DNA from: Dactylis glomerata
Lineage: Eukaryota > Streptophyta > Magnoliopsida > Poales > Poaceae
Length of the DNA stretch: 64,000 bases
Reading direction: 5' to 3'
Assembly: GCA_007115705.1 (NCBI GenBank)
Contig: QXEO01001018.1
Span: forward strand, 62,001 to 126,000
Shown: piece after piece, positions 1 to 11,797 of the stretch
Position numbering within the stretch: position 1 is the first letter of the stretch
How the letters are laid out: every line of letters starts with the position of its first letter
Position numbers and translations under genes: made by a program
Notes under the pieces: model-generated
The model's input: only the letters and a program-made list of their open reading frames with translations
Database searches by the model: none
Told to the model about the DNA's origin: nothing

Positions 1-2443
1 AACAGCAGCAGGTGATGAATTCAACAGTAACAGACCACCAGGATATGCCGTGAACTGAATCAACAAGTTTCAGTTAACAAAGTTAACTGAAACTATAACT
101 GAAACTAACAGTAGCAGCTAAACAAGCATGATCTAGCTTAACAGTAAGATCATAGAGCCTAAACCGCACAAATCACAGCCTACTGAATCGCACAGCACCA
201 GTGTAGGTTGGGGAAGAAACCCAGTACAGCAGAAGGTAAAGGATTTTGGCCAGCACAAGCTCCAGAAGAGCATGGCCAACATAAGCTCTAGGTGAGCTTA
301 GCCAGTGCCAGCTCAGGGTGGGCATGGTCAGCACAGAGCAAAGCTCCAGTAGGGCATGGAGCAGAGCTCCAGTGGGCATGGGGCAAGCTCCAGGAGGGGA
401 GCAAGCTCCAGGTGGTTACAGAGAGATGCCGAGAAGGAGAAGAAGGGGAGGAGCACTTACACAACACCCAGGAGATACCACCGTGGCATGGCGAGGCAGT
501 GCCCGCACGGCCACGGCGGCATCAAGCCAGGGGAAGTCGCCGACGATACGTCGATGAAGCACCCAGCTCACCAAGCCCAGATCTCGCCACGGACAAGGCA
601 CAGCAGCTCAAGAGCAAGCTCGAGGTCGCCATGGCCAAGGTCCCGAGCTTCGGAGGCGAAGGGGATGCAAACGACCAGGAGGCAATCAATCAGATCTCGC
701 GGACAGGCGGAATTGCCATCGCTTGATCTATCGATTGATCACCATCTCAGTAGCAGAGACCGGTGGAGCTCGTCGGAATCAAGCGTGGCGGCGACGAGGC
801 GATGCAGTCGCCAGGGGAGGTGCGAGAGAGAGGGCAACGCGAGTGAGCGAGGGGAAGAGGCGACCGGTCGGGCCGACCGAGCCGCTGGTCGGGCTCGACC
901 AGTAGGCTGGCGCCGACAGGTGGGCCTGGCCCGACAGGTGGGCCAGGGTTGGCAGAGGGAGAGGTGAGGGGGAGAGTTTTTAAACAAATTTTAAAAACAG
1001 AAATTGATAAAAGGAAAAGGGTTTTTCTAGAAAAAGCTTTTCAACACCCCATTAAAGCAGAAAAATAAATTAGATTTCTGCAACATAACTTTAATTGATT
1101 TGATCTTTTAAATCACTTAAATAGTGATATCATGAATAAAATAAGGTTTATTCATAATTGTCTTATGAACCTTTCTTTTGAAAGAAAAACCTCTAGAAAT
1201 GATTTAAATGCAAAAATAAAAGAGGAAATAATATTCTTGAATTAAGATCAAGTAAATTCATTCAAGAATTTGACCTGAGTGTTCTTGAATGAATTTCACC
1301 TAATATATACTCTGATAAAATCATAATTAGAGTATATCCACTTATAATAATTCACCAGGTAAGAATATTAGGAATGAAAGCTTAAAAGGATTTCTTCTTA
1401 ATTAGAATAGGACTCATTATCAAAACTGAACTCCATTCCAGGGTATTAAAGAATATTCTTGAATGAAGCAATTTATAACATATACTCTTTAAAATCATAA
1501 AAGGAGTATATAAACCCTAGGATAAGAATAAAATACTTCTAGGGGGGGTTAAAGGGAATACACACACTATAAAGGAGCATGCATTATTTGAATCTTTAAC
1601 CATTGCCCTTATCAGACAATGATGCTATTTCCAGAACCCGAGGTCCCGGGTCACTTCAACAAATCCAACTGCACTACCTTGCAGTTTGCAGGCAAGTTCA
1701 CTCTTGCTCATATCTCTTGTCTATGATGGATTGTGGCAATGACGGGGGTAGAGTGCCGAGGTCGGTGTTACCAAAAATAAGTGTAACCGTATCCGGTGGG
1801 GGTAACTCATTGTCCAGGAAAGGCAAGTATGCCGAGGTCGGCAACTACCAAAGATGTAGACCAGCGAGGGTAGCGAACCGAAGTTGGAGCCGCAAAAGGG
1901 TGGGTATGCACGGTCGCGGGAAGGAACAGTGATTGGCTCGGATCAATGGCTGGGCCCCATACCATTGAAGTATGGAAGGTAAAGTACGCCCGGTTGTGCA
2001 GGAAAGTGTTGATCTCCTATGGGTACAAGTGACAACCTCTGCAGAGTGTACAAAAAGTATCAAGATACTCCCTGTTCCGGGAAGGAGCTACGAACATGGC
2101 AGGAAAGGAGCCCATCGAAGCTCTAATCAACCTGTGAAGACTGACGGACATAGTTCTTTGAATAAAATCAATCTTTGAAGAAATGCTTACAAAAAACTGC
2201 ATTTGGCCTAAGGCTTCCTAGTCTATGGTTGTAGCTAGTGCATCAAACACCTCTATGCTATTAAATGAACTTGTTGGATAACGCTCGTTACTCACCCCAC
2301 TCCTTTTTAATCCTTGCTTAGACTCGGAGGGCCAGTTTGAAGAAACTGAAGGAAGCCCGGAGAACTACGAGGAGGTCTACTACGAAGAACCGGATCTATC
2401 AGGAGGAGTTGAAGGCATCGATTACACCATCTCCTATGGTCCC
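1..2443 (+). mobile_element. 5' LTR of gypsy element G, first visible part
   Basis: This stretch aligns nearly base for base with 24825-27606 of the 3' LTR, so it is the interior of the 5' LTR of element G; about 1.9 kb of this LTR lies left of the window. It ends where element A is inserted (GTCCC at 2439-2443 is the target duplication). Two indels separate it from the 3' LTR: about 54 bases near 1048-1102 are missing from the 3' copy, and about 395 bases present in the 3' copy (about 26492-26887) are missing here near 1720. Short open frames here (such as 292-726) have no recognisable domains and are ignored. Confidence 0.9.
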
Positions 2444-4066
2444 TGCTACTCGTGTGATGGCGCCAGAAAAGACTGTGGCGTTTAGTTGACGTGGGAGCAG
2501 TAAGTCCTTGTGCGTGGTGATGACCAGCCCGTTGGGAACCCCAAGAGGAAGGTATGATGAGTGTAGCGGCTAGTTTTCCCTCAGTTAAGAAACCAAGGTT
2601 TATCGATCAGGAGAAGAGAGACGATGACGACTGAAGGTGTTTGTGGAACCTGCACACACACAAACAAATACTTTGTCCCCAACTTGCGATGAGGTTGTCA
2701 ATCTCACCGGTTTGCTTGAAACAAAGGTTATGAGTGTATCGAGTGGAAAACAGTAGTAATATGCGAGTAAAGTAAACAGTGCGGGAAAAGTAAACAGGTG
2801 ATTGCAATATGATTAAAATAGGACCGGGGTCCACAGTTCACTAGTGGTGTCTCTCCATAGATAAAATAACATGCTGGGTAAACAAATTACAGTTGGGCAA
2901 TTGATAGAATAAAGATAACGTGATATGTCAAGAAGATCACTATGAGATTTACTCTGGGCATTACAACAAAATACATAGACCGCCATCCAACTGCATCTAT
3001 GACTAATAATCCACCCCCGGGGATATCATCCGAACACCCTAGAAGTATTAAGTTGCGAACAACAGATAATTGCATTAAGCAAAGTGTGTAATGTAAACAA
3101 AGCATATGCCCTTGAGCATATGAATGTTGTTTTCTCCCTAGTAGCAACAGCACATCTACCACCTTAGAGGTTTCTGTCACTCCCCCAGGTGAAATAGAGA
3201 CATGAACCCACTATCGAGCATAAATACCCCCTCTTGGAGTCACTAGCAACTACTCGGCCAAGATAGCTACTAACAACGGAGAGCATGCAAGATCATAAAC
3301 AACATAGAGATAACAAAAGATATAATTCAGTACAGCAACTTAATCATAAACACCAATATTCATCGGATCCCAACAAACCAACATCATAGAATTACATAAC
3401 GGTGATCTCAATCATGTAAGGCAGCTCATGAGATCTAAACATGAAGCACATGGTGGAGAAGACAACCAGCTAGCTACTGCTATGGACCCATAGTCCAAGG
3501 TAGACTACTCACTCATCGCTCCGGAGGCAAGCATGGCGATGAAGAAGACCTCCGGTGGCGATTCCCCTCTCCGGCAGGGTGCCGGGAAGAGCTTCTGGAC
3601 CCTCCCGATCTTCGGGTCGACGGCGGCGGCGGATCGCGATGTATTCTGGAAAACTGATCGGGCCCTTAGGTTTTTCTCGTCAGGGGGTATATATAGGCGA
3701 AAGGACGATGTCAGAGGAGGGACCACGGCCCCTCACGTGGGCCCGGCGCGGCCAGGGGGGTGGCCGCGCCGCCCCTGTGTGTGGGGGCCACGTGGCTCCC
3801 CTCCGTCAGGTCTTCGGATGTCTGGAAGCTTCCCCGTGAAATATGACTTCAGGAACTTGTTTCGTCCAATTCCGAGAATATTTCCTGTGTATCACTTCTG
3901 AAACACAAAAACAGCAGAAAACAGGAAACTGGCACTGTGGCACTTCGTTAATAGGTTAATTCCGGAAAATGTATAAAAATGCCACTAAGTGTAACGAAAC
4001 AATAGGCAAATGGTGTAAAAACAAGCATGGAGCATCAAAAATTATAGATACGTTTGAGACGTATCA
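2444..4066 (-). repeat. Element A 3' LTR
   Basis: This is the left copy of the 1623-bp direct repeat also found at 7779-9401. On the minus strand it starts TGATACGTCTC at 4066 and ends AGTAGCA at 2444. It contains a TATATATA box (around 3688-3695, minus strand) upstream of a GC-rich leader. The short ORFs inside it recur in every LTR of this family and have no recognised domains. Confidence 0.93.
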
Positions 4067-7001
4067 AGCATCCCCAAGCTTAACTCCTGCTCGTCCTCGA
4101 GTAGGTAAGTGATAACAAAAGAATGATTTTTGAGGTGACATGCACCTACACAATCTTGATCATATATGTAAGCATTGGTGAGCTGGGAGCATAAGAACTT
4201 AAAACATGGGCATGAAAGATATAATCATGACAATAAGAACTTAGCAACCATGTTGTAAACATGTAAATGAACACAAACAAAAGATCATGATAATGAAACA
4301 ATGAAAGTCAAACGTGTGTTCAAATCATAAGGAAAAACATACAAATGGTTTTCAGCTTGTCCTTCAAAGAGAGCAAAACATAAATGCATAGGACACCTCA
4401 AAGTTTAAGAGGGCGACTAGATACAAATAATTTAAGAACAAGTGAAACCAACAATATGAGTCAATCAATGAACTTTGGGACAATGCATATCACACTAAGA
4501 ATGACAACTATGCTCTCTTAATGGTGCATAAAGAAAGAAGGTGGTGACTCAACATAAAAGTAAAAGAAAGGCCCTTCGCAGAGGGAAGCAGTGATTGCAA
4601 GTTTTATAACCTTCAAAAATTATGGTACTTACCGGCTTTGAGCTCTCATTGCCCCCATCATAAGCATCTTGAATGGTTAAAGTTAATGCGAGAACAGTTA
4701 TGATGCATATGCTTGACAAATCATAAGTTGAAAACCTCGTGTCCCGTGAATACGAGTACCCAAACCATGCTAATTTACTTAGAGTCCCAAGCAAGGCTCT
4801 TGTCATTGTAAGTATATGCATATCATTGAGAACCGCCAATGGGGTACCTCCGTGCCCGATGACATGGAACAAGCCCACACCAAAATGACAGGACAAGCAG
4901 ACAATGAACACCTCGACATCTCTTTTATTTGCTATATTGTTTAGCTTTTTATTGTGAGATGCGTCGTCGAATGTTCACCATGGGTATGCTGCAAATTTCC
5001 ACCATGAATTATGCATGGCTTAGATTGGCGGCCCGGCGTTTCCCTAACACATATAAAAACTCCATGATCCCTACAAGATTCCCAATTCATTTCACACAGC
5101 GGGCATCCATAAACAAAAGATCACGATATCAACTCAAATAGAAGTGCAATGTTGAAAGCTTGCCCCATGACAGCATGGCTGGGCTAGAATCCAACTTACA
5201 ACTTGCAAGCATAACAACTCAGCATAAAAGACCACAATGTCAAAATTTTAAGAACAGGAAAAAGTAAAGTGTGCCTTCCGGTTCGTGAGAGCTTTACTGA
5301 CCGAATTTCGCATAACACTGGTAAGAGTTTAATTTGAAGAGAATATAAAAGCAAGTCAAATTTACTTGGAATAGCAAATTGCTAGTAGGTATGTATGGTG
5401 GACACTTTGGAAAACTTTGGATTTTAGGAGTTGGATGCACGAGTAGAGCTCATACTCAGTACAAGGCGAGGGCTAGCAAAAGACTGGGAGCGACCAACTA
5501 AGAGAGCAATAATGGCCATAATCATGCAAAACGACAAAGCGACATTAAAAAAAGCATACGATGGCATCAAAAGTCAAAAACTAAATGATCATGAAGGCTA
5601 AAGGCGACTTTGTAAGAGTCTAACATGTGTGAGCATGCACCAAGTCAACACAAATAAAGCATCAAGGAGAAAACCAAAATAATGCTTCCATACAATAAAA
5701 ACAACGCATGATTTTTTCAAAGGCTCATTAAGCAATCTCAGTTATTTGAGACAAGTCATGCTACAGCAAAACCACTAAGCATACTATCAAAAAGACATCA
5801 AGCATGACATGAAAAAGCCTAAGCCGCAGTCTACACAAGCTCCTTCTTGTACCACTATTTTGCACAAAGCTTTTTCTCCTTTCCAACACCATTTGAAATT
5901 TTTATAAACACCTCTTTTGATGAAAACCAATAAAGATCAGAGGCAAAAATACACCTTGATGAAAATATATGACAAGATCTGAACGCAAATCAAGGCGAAA
6001 ACGAAAACCAAAAGCAGTAGCAGAAAAAGTAGAACGCTCGATTTTTAATAAGAGTGAAAACTAGAGCGTTCTTTGCAAATGAAAACGAGTACATCTCCTC
6101 CAAAGGAAATTTGTTGGGGTCCAACCATTTATTGCAGCAAACAAACAAACTAAACAAACTAAGAAAACTAAAACAACTGACGCTCCAAGAAAAACACATA
6201 GTGCATGAAGCAATAAAAATATAGTGTTTTGAAAGGTGACCTGATTTTTGCCGATGAAGAAGGGGTGCCTCGGGGGCATCCCCAAGCTTTGACGCTTGTA
6301 CTTCTTAGATATTTCTTGGGGTGATGCATGGGAATCCCCAAGCTTGAGCTTTTGTCCATTCTTCAACTCATCTCATCATTCTCCAATCCCTACACTTGAA
6401 AACTTCCTTCATACAAAACTAAACACAATTCTATTAGCAACATTAGTGTAAGCATAAAATATATTCAACCTCTTTTAGCTTCAGGTTTCAACCCAAAACC
6501 ACCACATATAAAGTATATACTACTGTAGCAACTTCCACAAGAGTTCCATGAACAAAAAGAACTCAAAAGAAAGCGATAAAGTGGCAAAAACAAATATTGG
6601 CAGAAATCTGTCAAAACTGGACAGCTGACAAAGGACGAATTTTTGAGGGATTTTCCGTTGCTCAAATCAAAAAGTGTTCAACTAAGAAAAGTTTGGATAT
6701 AACCTGGGGCATATGCACAAGAAATCGCAGGTCCAAAAGATAAACAGAGAATTTTTACGAATTTTTACGGTGCAGCACCGAAAACAGTTTCAGGACAGCA
6801 ATAACCCCAAATCTTTACCTCACTCAAATTAGAGGCTTCTCTTGGCACAAAAACGAAATAAACAAGATAAGGAGCGGTCATTACAGTAGTAATGACTTCC
6901 AAGACTCAAATAAAAGAAAAAGTACTGAAAAGTAAACAATGGGTTATCTCCCAAGAGTGCTTTTCTTTAACGCCTTTGAGCTAGGCGCAGAAAAGTGCGA
7001 A
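4067..7001 (-). other. Element A internal non-coding region with polypurine tract
   Basis: About 2.9 kb lie between the ORF and the 3' LTR with no reading frame that resembles a retroelement protein. The sequence is about 95 per cent identical by eye to 13441-16372 of element B. Next to the LTR at 4067-4080 the minus strand reads a purine-rich tract around GCTTGGGGATGCT, the expected plus-strand primer. A similar tract recurs around 6270-6350, also inside element B. Nothing else was recognised. Confidence 0.8.
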
Positions 7002-7589
7002 TCAAGTATTTTCAGAAGAAGCATTAAGATCAACAGCAGAGGTCTTATCAATAAGGCATTGTATTTCATCCACATAAGTTTTAGAAGACTCTTTGTGATC
7101 ATTCTTTGGTACACTATTCTCATCAAAAAGATTTCCAGGGCAAATCCAACTAGAATTCTTTTCCCAAGCATCATGAATTCCTATAAGTTCATACGGTATT
7201 GGTACTTTAAAATCATCGGGCGTACCAACCTTAACAGGCGAGCCAAGCTTATTGAACTTCTTAAAAACTTTCCTAGCCTCAATTGCAACATCCCTAAATT
7301 CTGTGCGCAAGGTTTCTAAGATAAAAGCTTTCTTTTTGGGATCCTCAATTTCATGAAGCTTAAGGAACATGTATTGCATAAAAGGATTAGGACTAGCAAA
7401 CCTAGCTTCTAACATGTGAACTAAATGAGCAAAAGCAACTTCATAACTAGGAGCTAACTCAACCAAAGACTTTTCCTCAACTTCCTTATGCATACTAATG
7501 TGATTAAAGAACTCCTCAATGTTACTTTTGCCAATAATCGAACCACTCCCTACAGAGAGGTCCTCCAGAACGAACTCAGGGAACAACAT
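7002..7589 (-). CDS. Element A ORF, 195 aa, gag-position protein of unknown function
   Basis: This single open frame starts about 160 bases after the primer site, the place where gag normally starts. It shows no zinc knuckle, protease motif or RT motif. The N-terminal half (residues 1-115) is rich in charged and helical segments and includes MLFPEFVLEDLSVGSGS at the start and a conserved EIEDPKKKAFILE segment. Element B carries a collinear 197-residue homologue (16373-16966) with about 70 per cent identity by eye; it is also open throughout, with no stop or frameshift. Retention in two independently inserted copies suggests that the protein, not only the RNA, is used by these elements, perhaps as a reduced gag or packaging factor. 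That function is inference; no known family was recognised. Confidence 0.65.
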   Translation of the reverse strand: MLFPEFVLEDLSVGSGSIIGKSNIEEFFNHISMHKEVEEKSLVELAPSYEVAFAHLVHMLEARFASPNPFMQYMFLKLHEIEDPKKKAFILETLRTEFRDVAIEARKVFKKFNKLGSPVKVGTPDDFKVPIPYELIGIHDAWEKNSSWICPGNLFDENSVPKNDHKESSKTYVDEIQCLIDKTSAVDLNASSENT

Positions 7590-7750
7590 GATAAACTAAA
7601 GTAAAGAAATAACAACTACCAAGGATTCTAATTTTTTTGGGTTTTTGATATAAAAAGCAATGCAGGTAAAATAAAATAAAGTAAAGCAAAACAAATAACA
7701 AAGTAAAGAATGTGTGTGCGAAGAACTTCCCTCGTAGAAGTCTTCTCTCT

Positions 7751-7768
7751 TCCCCGGCAACGGCGCCA
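7751..7768 (-). other. Element A primer binding site, tRNA-Asp type
   Basis: The minus strand reads TGGCGCCGTTGCCGGGGA, starting 10 bases beyond the end of the 5' LTR at 7779. It is complementary to the 3' end of plant tRNA-Asp as known from other grass retrotransposons. This site fixes the element's orientation as minus strand. The same site lies at 17126-17143 in element B. Confidence 0.85.
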
Positions 7769-7778
7769 GAAAAGAAGC

Positions 7779-9401
7779 TGCTACTCGTGTGATGGCGCCA
7801 GAAAAGACTGTGGCGTTTAGTTGACGTGGGAGCAGTAAGTCCTTGTGCGTGGTGATGACCAGCCCGTTGGGAACCCCAAGAGGAAGGTATGATGAGTGTA
7901 GCGGCTAGTTTTCCCTCAGTTAAGAAACCAAGGTTTATCGATCAGGAGAAGAGAGACGATGACGACTGAAGGTGTTTGTGAAACCTGCACACACACAAAC
8001 AAATACTTTGTCCCCAACTTGCGATGAGGTTGTCAATCTCACCGGTTTGCTTGAAACAAAGGTTATGAGTGTATCGAGTGGAAAACAGTAGTAATATGCG
8101 AGTAAAGTAAACAGTGCGGGAAAAGTAAACAGGTGATTGCAATATGATTAAAATAGGACCGGGGTCCACAGTTCACTAGTGGTGTCTCTCCATAGATAAA
8201 ATAACATGCTGGGTAAACAAATTACAGTTGGGCAATTGATAGAATAAAGATAACGTGATATGTCAAGAAGATCACTATGAGATTTACTCTGGGCATTACA
8301 ACAAAATACATAGACCGCCATCCAACTGCATTTATGACTAATAATCCACCCCCGGGGATATCATCCGAACACCCTAGAAGTATTAAGTTGCGAACAACAG
8401 ATAATTGCATTAAGCAAAGTGTGTAATGTAAACAAAGCATATGCCCTTGAGCATATGAATGTTGTTTTCTCCCTAGTAGCAACAGCACATCTACCACCTT
8501 AGAGGTTTCTGTCACTCCCCCAGGTGAAATAGAGACATGAACCCACTATCGAGCATAAATACCCCCTCTTGGAGTCACTAGCAACTACTCGGCCAAGATA
8601 GCTACTAACAACGGAGAGCATGCAAGATCATAAACAACATAGAGATAACAAAAGATATAATTCAGTACAGCAACTTAATCATAAACACCAATATTCATCG
8701 GATCCCAACAAACCAACATCATAGAATTACATAACGGTGATCTCAATCATGTAAGGCAGCTCATGAGATCTAAACATGAAGCACATGGTGGAGAAGACAA
8801 CCAGCTAGCTACTGCTATGGACCCATAGTCCAAGGTAGACTACTCACTCATCGCTCCGGAGGCAAGCATGGCGATGAAGAAGACCTCCGGTGGCGATTCC
8901 CCTCTCCGGCAGGGTGCCGGGAAGAGCTTCTGGACCCTCCCGATCTTCGGGTCGACGGCGGCGGAGGATCGCGATGTATTCTGGAAAACTGATCGGGCCC
9001 TTAGGTTTTTCTCGTCAGGGGGTATATATAGGCGAAAGGACGATGTCAGAGGAGGGACCACGGCCCCTCACGTGGGCCCAGCGCGGCCAGGGGGGTGGTC
9101 GCGCCGCCCCTGTGTGTGGGGGCCACGTGGCTCCCCTCCGTCAGGTCTTCGGATGTCTGGAAGCTTCCCCGTGAAATATGACTTCAGGAACTTGTTTCGT
9201 CCAATTCCGAGAATATTTCCTGTGTATCACTTCTGAAACACAAAAACAGCAGAAAACAGGAAACTGGCACTGTGGCACTTCGTTAATGGGTTAGTTCCGG
9301 AAAATGTATAAAAATGCCACTAAGTGTAACGAAACAATAGGCAAATGGTGTAAAAACAAGCATGGAGCATCAAAAATTATAGATACGTTTGAGACGTATC
9401 A
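7779..9401 (-). repeat. Element A 5' LTR
   Basis: This is the right-hand copy of the 1623-bp repeat at 2444-4066. On the minus strand transcription would start downstream of the TATATATA box at 9023-9030. The leader contains a short GC-rich stretch. Differences from the left copy include single changes in the segments around 7981, 8331, 8965 and 9080-9100, most of them transitions. Confidence 0.93.
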
Positions 9402-9759
9402 GTCCCGACGAAGGAACCGAGGAGGAGGCCGACACTTTGAACCGTAGGATAGAAACTTTGGTCGCATTGGACACCTAGAATAAAGCGACTAGAGTTAGAC
9501 ATCATGTTTAGTTTACTACTTTCAGTTATAGCTAAGGTTTGTTGTATCAACTTAGAACCACCTAGTGTTCCTCTTTGGACCGAGGAGGAACTGGAATCCT
9601 TTGTAACATTATGGCTTGTAATATTTAGTGCTTGAATAAAGACCGCTATGTTTCTGTTGTACCACTCTGAGGGATGTAATATTTGTGAATTGGTACTTCA
9701 CGAGTGTTATGTCAACGACTTGTATACTACAACATGCAGTGGTATGCTGGGTCACCACA
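9402..9759 (+). mobile_element. 5' LTR of gypsy element G, second part
   Basis: After element A the G LTR resumes with the duplicated GTCCC and matches 27602-27960 of the 3' LTR. It ends with GGGTCACCACA, so the LTR terminus is 9759. The interruption therefore lies about 360 bases from the end of the LTR. Confidence 0.92.
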
Positions 9760-9760
9760 G

Positions 9761-9773
9761 TTGGTATCAGAGC
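9761..9773 (+). other. Element G primer binding site, tRNA-iMet type
   Basis: TTGGTATCAGAGC follows the LTR terminus by one base. This is the standard plant retrotransposon primer site, complementary to the 3' end of initiator tRNA-Met, and shows that G runs on the plus strand. Confidence 0.88.
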
Positions 9774-9972
9774 AAAAGCTTTGACCTTAGGTTGGACGCC
9801 TAGTTAATGGGAACGACCTGTAGGAGTCAAATAGGAATAGTAAGGAATTCTCTAAAATTGTTGTGACGTTATTCACTTGAGAATAACAAGGTCATACTTT
9901 TTAGTGTTACAATTCTTTATTGTTAATATTATGATGCATCATGTACTAATTTTTATCTTTTATACTGCCAGG

Positions 9973-11118
9973 ATGGCACGCACAAGGCTGTCAAGCACCG
10001 TGCAAGTTAGGGACGTGACTCTGGACGACTATGACGGGAACTTATCCGATATTTTACGAGGCATTTTGCTAGAGTGCGGGTGTGAAACCCGTATTCCAGT
10101 CAAGAAGTATGCTTATTATGAGGGAAAGGTCTTTTAGAAGTATAAGGTAGGGATCATGCTTCCTGCCAAATTGGGCATGAGCGTGATCATGCCAGCGGGA
10201 GAGGCACACACTGTTAGTGTAGCTTACAATATAGCAGTGATGAGAGCCATAACTAATATCCGTGAACATAAAACGGAAAAGTTATTAGGAACTAAGTTCA
10301 CTCACATCCCACACGACGAGGAAGGAGAAGATCCTTGTCGGGATAGCTACAAGTTTGCGAAGAGACACCCACATGCCGCAGCAGAGCACATGGACATGTG
10401 TAAACATCTGCTTAGCGTGTTCTACCACGTGCACGAAGCACTAGTGGGAGAGATATAGAGTCTAGTGGACGAGATCACTGAGCTGACACCTACTCCATGG
10501 TGTACGGGGGAGACTTCTGGACCATCAAGGGCACAAACTCCAGCCTTTTCGACTGGAGATTTTATTAACCTAGATGAGGAAGACGACCCCGAGGAGCGGG
10601 AGTTCGAGCCCGAGGCCGAACCGAAGATGCCACCAGCACACTTTGCACACGGCTCGACTGGAGCCGGATACGAGGCAGGTATAGAGTCATGGGGAATGCC
10701 TCATAATGATAGTCTAGTGGGAAATTCCATGGGTTGGCATTTCAGTGAGTATATGGGAACGACAGGAGATCCAATTCCATGTGATTCGGAGCATGAGGTC
10801 ACAAGTCAGTTTAGGGTTGTTCACCGCACTGGAGACGTGGCGGGAAAACCTATAGAGATAGATTCGAATGTGGAGGAGGAGTTACCTACTCACATGGAGC
10901 GTGGGGAATGCTCTAGACCTAAGGTGGAGAGAGGTACTACCGATGTTGTTTACCCATCGTTGAGCAGTTATCTAGGGATGACTGATTTCAACTTAGGTAC
11001 TACACCCGATTATGACTTTTTCCCGGCGGAGTCATCTTATGCCCCTGCTTCACTGAGGAGGACATCAAGAGCTACCGGTTGGACACCGGGGATGTATCAG
11101 GAGTGCGACTACCCGTAG
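9973..11118 (+). pseudogene. Element G extra ORF upstream of gag (ORF0), two in-frame TAG stops
   Basis: One reading frame of 381 codons runs from the ATG at 9973 to the TAG ending at 11118, broken only by TAG at 10135-10137 and TAG at 10456-10458. The frame is kept throughout, so this is a once-continuous protein lying between the primer site and gag. Residues about 62-130 have a strand-like part followed by an Ala-rich helical part (GEAHTVSVAYNIAVMRAI), an arrangement reminiscent of small alpha/beta nucleic-acid-binding domains. Residues about 195-215 are highly acidic and the C-terminal third is low in recognisable structure. It has no zinc finger or protease. Extra ORFs before gag are known from some plant gypsy lineages; this one was not matched to a named family. 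A separate spliced exon of a longer gag is an alternative reading. Confidence 0.6.
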
Positions 11119-11411
11119 AGGACCACCACCGAGATGGAGGCGACATGTTTGTGACATATGTACCATATGTGTAATATGTAGTATTTGCTTTCGCAGTTTG
11201 AATAAGTGAGTGTAGTTACTCACAGGATGATAGGTTATGTAACACTATGTTCTTTTCCCATGTATATACATGGTATATGTTTGGTGTGATTTGGCAATGT
11301 TTTATTTGGATTTTATTGTGTGACTAACACTGTACATAAAGTTGAGCTCAGAAAACATGAGCATGGTGTAACTATGAGTTTCGCTTAATGTAACAGGGTT
11401 AGGGGAATAAA
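11119..11411 (+). other. Spacer between ORF0 and gag of element G
   Basis: This AT-rich stretch of 293 bases has no coding frame of note. Gag starts at the ATG at 11412 in a different frame from ORF0. The only notable sequence is a pair of near repeats of CATGTATATACATGG type around 11258-11276. No initiation element was recognised. Confidence 0.5.
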
Positions 11412-11797
11412 ATGGCGACGGTAGTTGGTGAAGAATCTGAACAACAGCGGATGGAGACTGAAGCCAAGGCTAAGGAGGCAGCCGATGCAGCAGCAAGGGA
11501 ACCATTACTACCACCACCACCATTCCTTACACAGCAGGATTTTGCTCAGTACATGAGGACTGCAGATGAGAGGCAGCGAATGCTTATTGAGTGTCAGATA
11601 AAGATGGTGCAAGACGTGATGGACCGTAGTCGTGAAGTTCAAAATGATGGATTACATGGAGTCTCGTTGGCAGATTTCCTAAATACAAGACCACTTCCTT
11701 TTGCATCAGCACCGGAACCAATGGACGCGGAAGACTGGTTGTTGGATACCGAGAGGAATCTTAACACAGTAAGTTGCAATGACAGTGAGAAGCTTAG
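11412..11797 (+). pseudogene. Element G gag, N-terminal part, cut by element B
   Basis: The frame starts at ATG 11412 and encodes an Ala/Glu-rich N-terminus, a Pro-rich segment and the typical gypsy gag signature PEPMDAEDWLLDTERNL. It is interrupted after the codons for DSEKL by element B. Removing B and one CTTAG copy puts the reading frame directly back in phase with 18799 onward, where gag continues with a Trp-rich segment (ATAWWDNIVA) and GVFTWEEF-like residues typical of the retrotransposon gag domain. Gag would assemble the virus-like particle in the cytoplasm. The last codons of the apparent ORF (to 11855) belong to element B. Confidence 0.85.

Larger units (their letters stand above)
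2444..9401 (-). mobile_element. Element A: complete non-autonomous LTR retrotransposon, inserted in G's 5' LTR
   Basis: A 6958-bp element bounded by GTCCC duplications at 2439-2443 and 9402-9406, with TG/CA ends. Its two LTRs are both 1623 bp (2444-4066 and 7779-9401) and differ at about 7 positions by eye, so it is a recent insertion. Read on the minus strand it starts TGATACGTCTC, carries a tRNA-Asp-like primer site after the right-hand LTR, one ORF of 195 codons, about 2.9 kb without coding potential, then a purine tract. It has no protease, reverse transcriptase, RNase H or integrase, so it must depend on enzymes of another element. The layout resembles large non-autonomous gypsy-like families of Triticeae; the exact family name is not assigned. 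Confidence 0.93.

Noticed and set aside
292..967. Overlapping 144- and 203-codon open frames on the plus strand, repeated at 25030-25897
   Set aside because: They lie inside the LTRs of G, overlap in different frames, are low in complexity and change frame or length between the two LTR copies.
2607..3901. Open frames inside the LTRs of A, B, C (for example 75, 97 and 122 codons)
   Set aside because: They recur only because the LTR recurs; no domain is present and lengths change between LTR copies.
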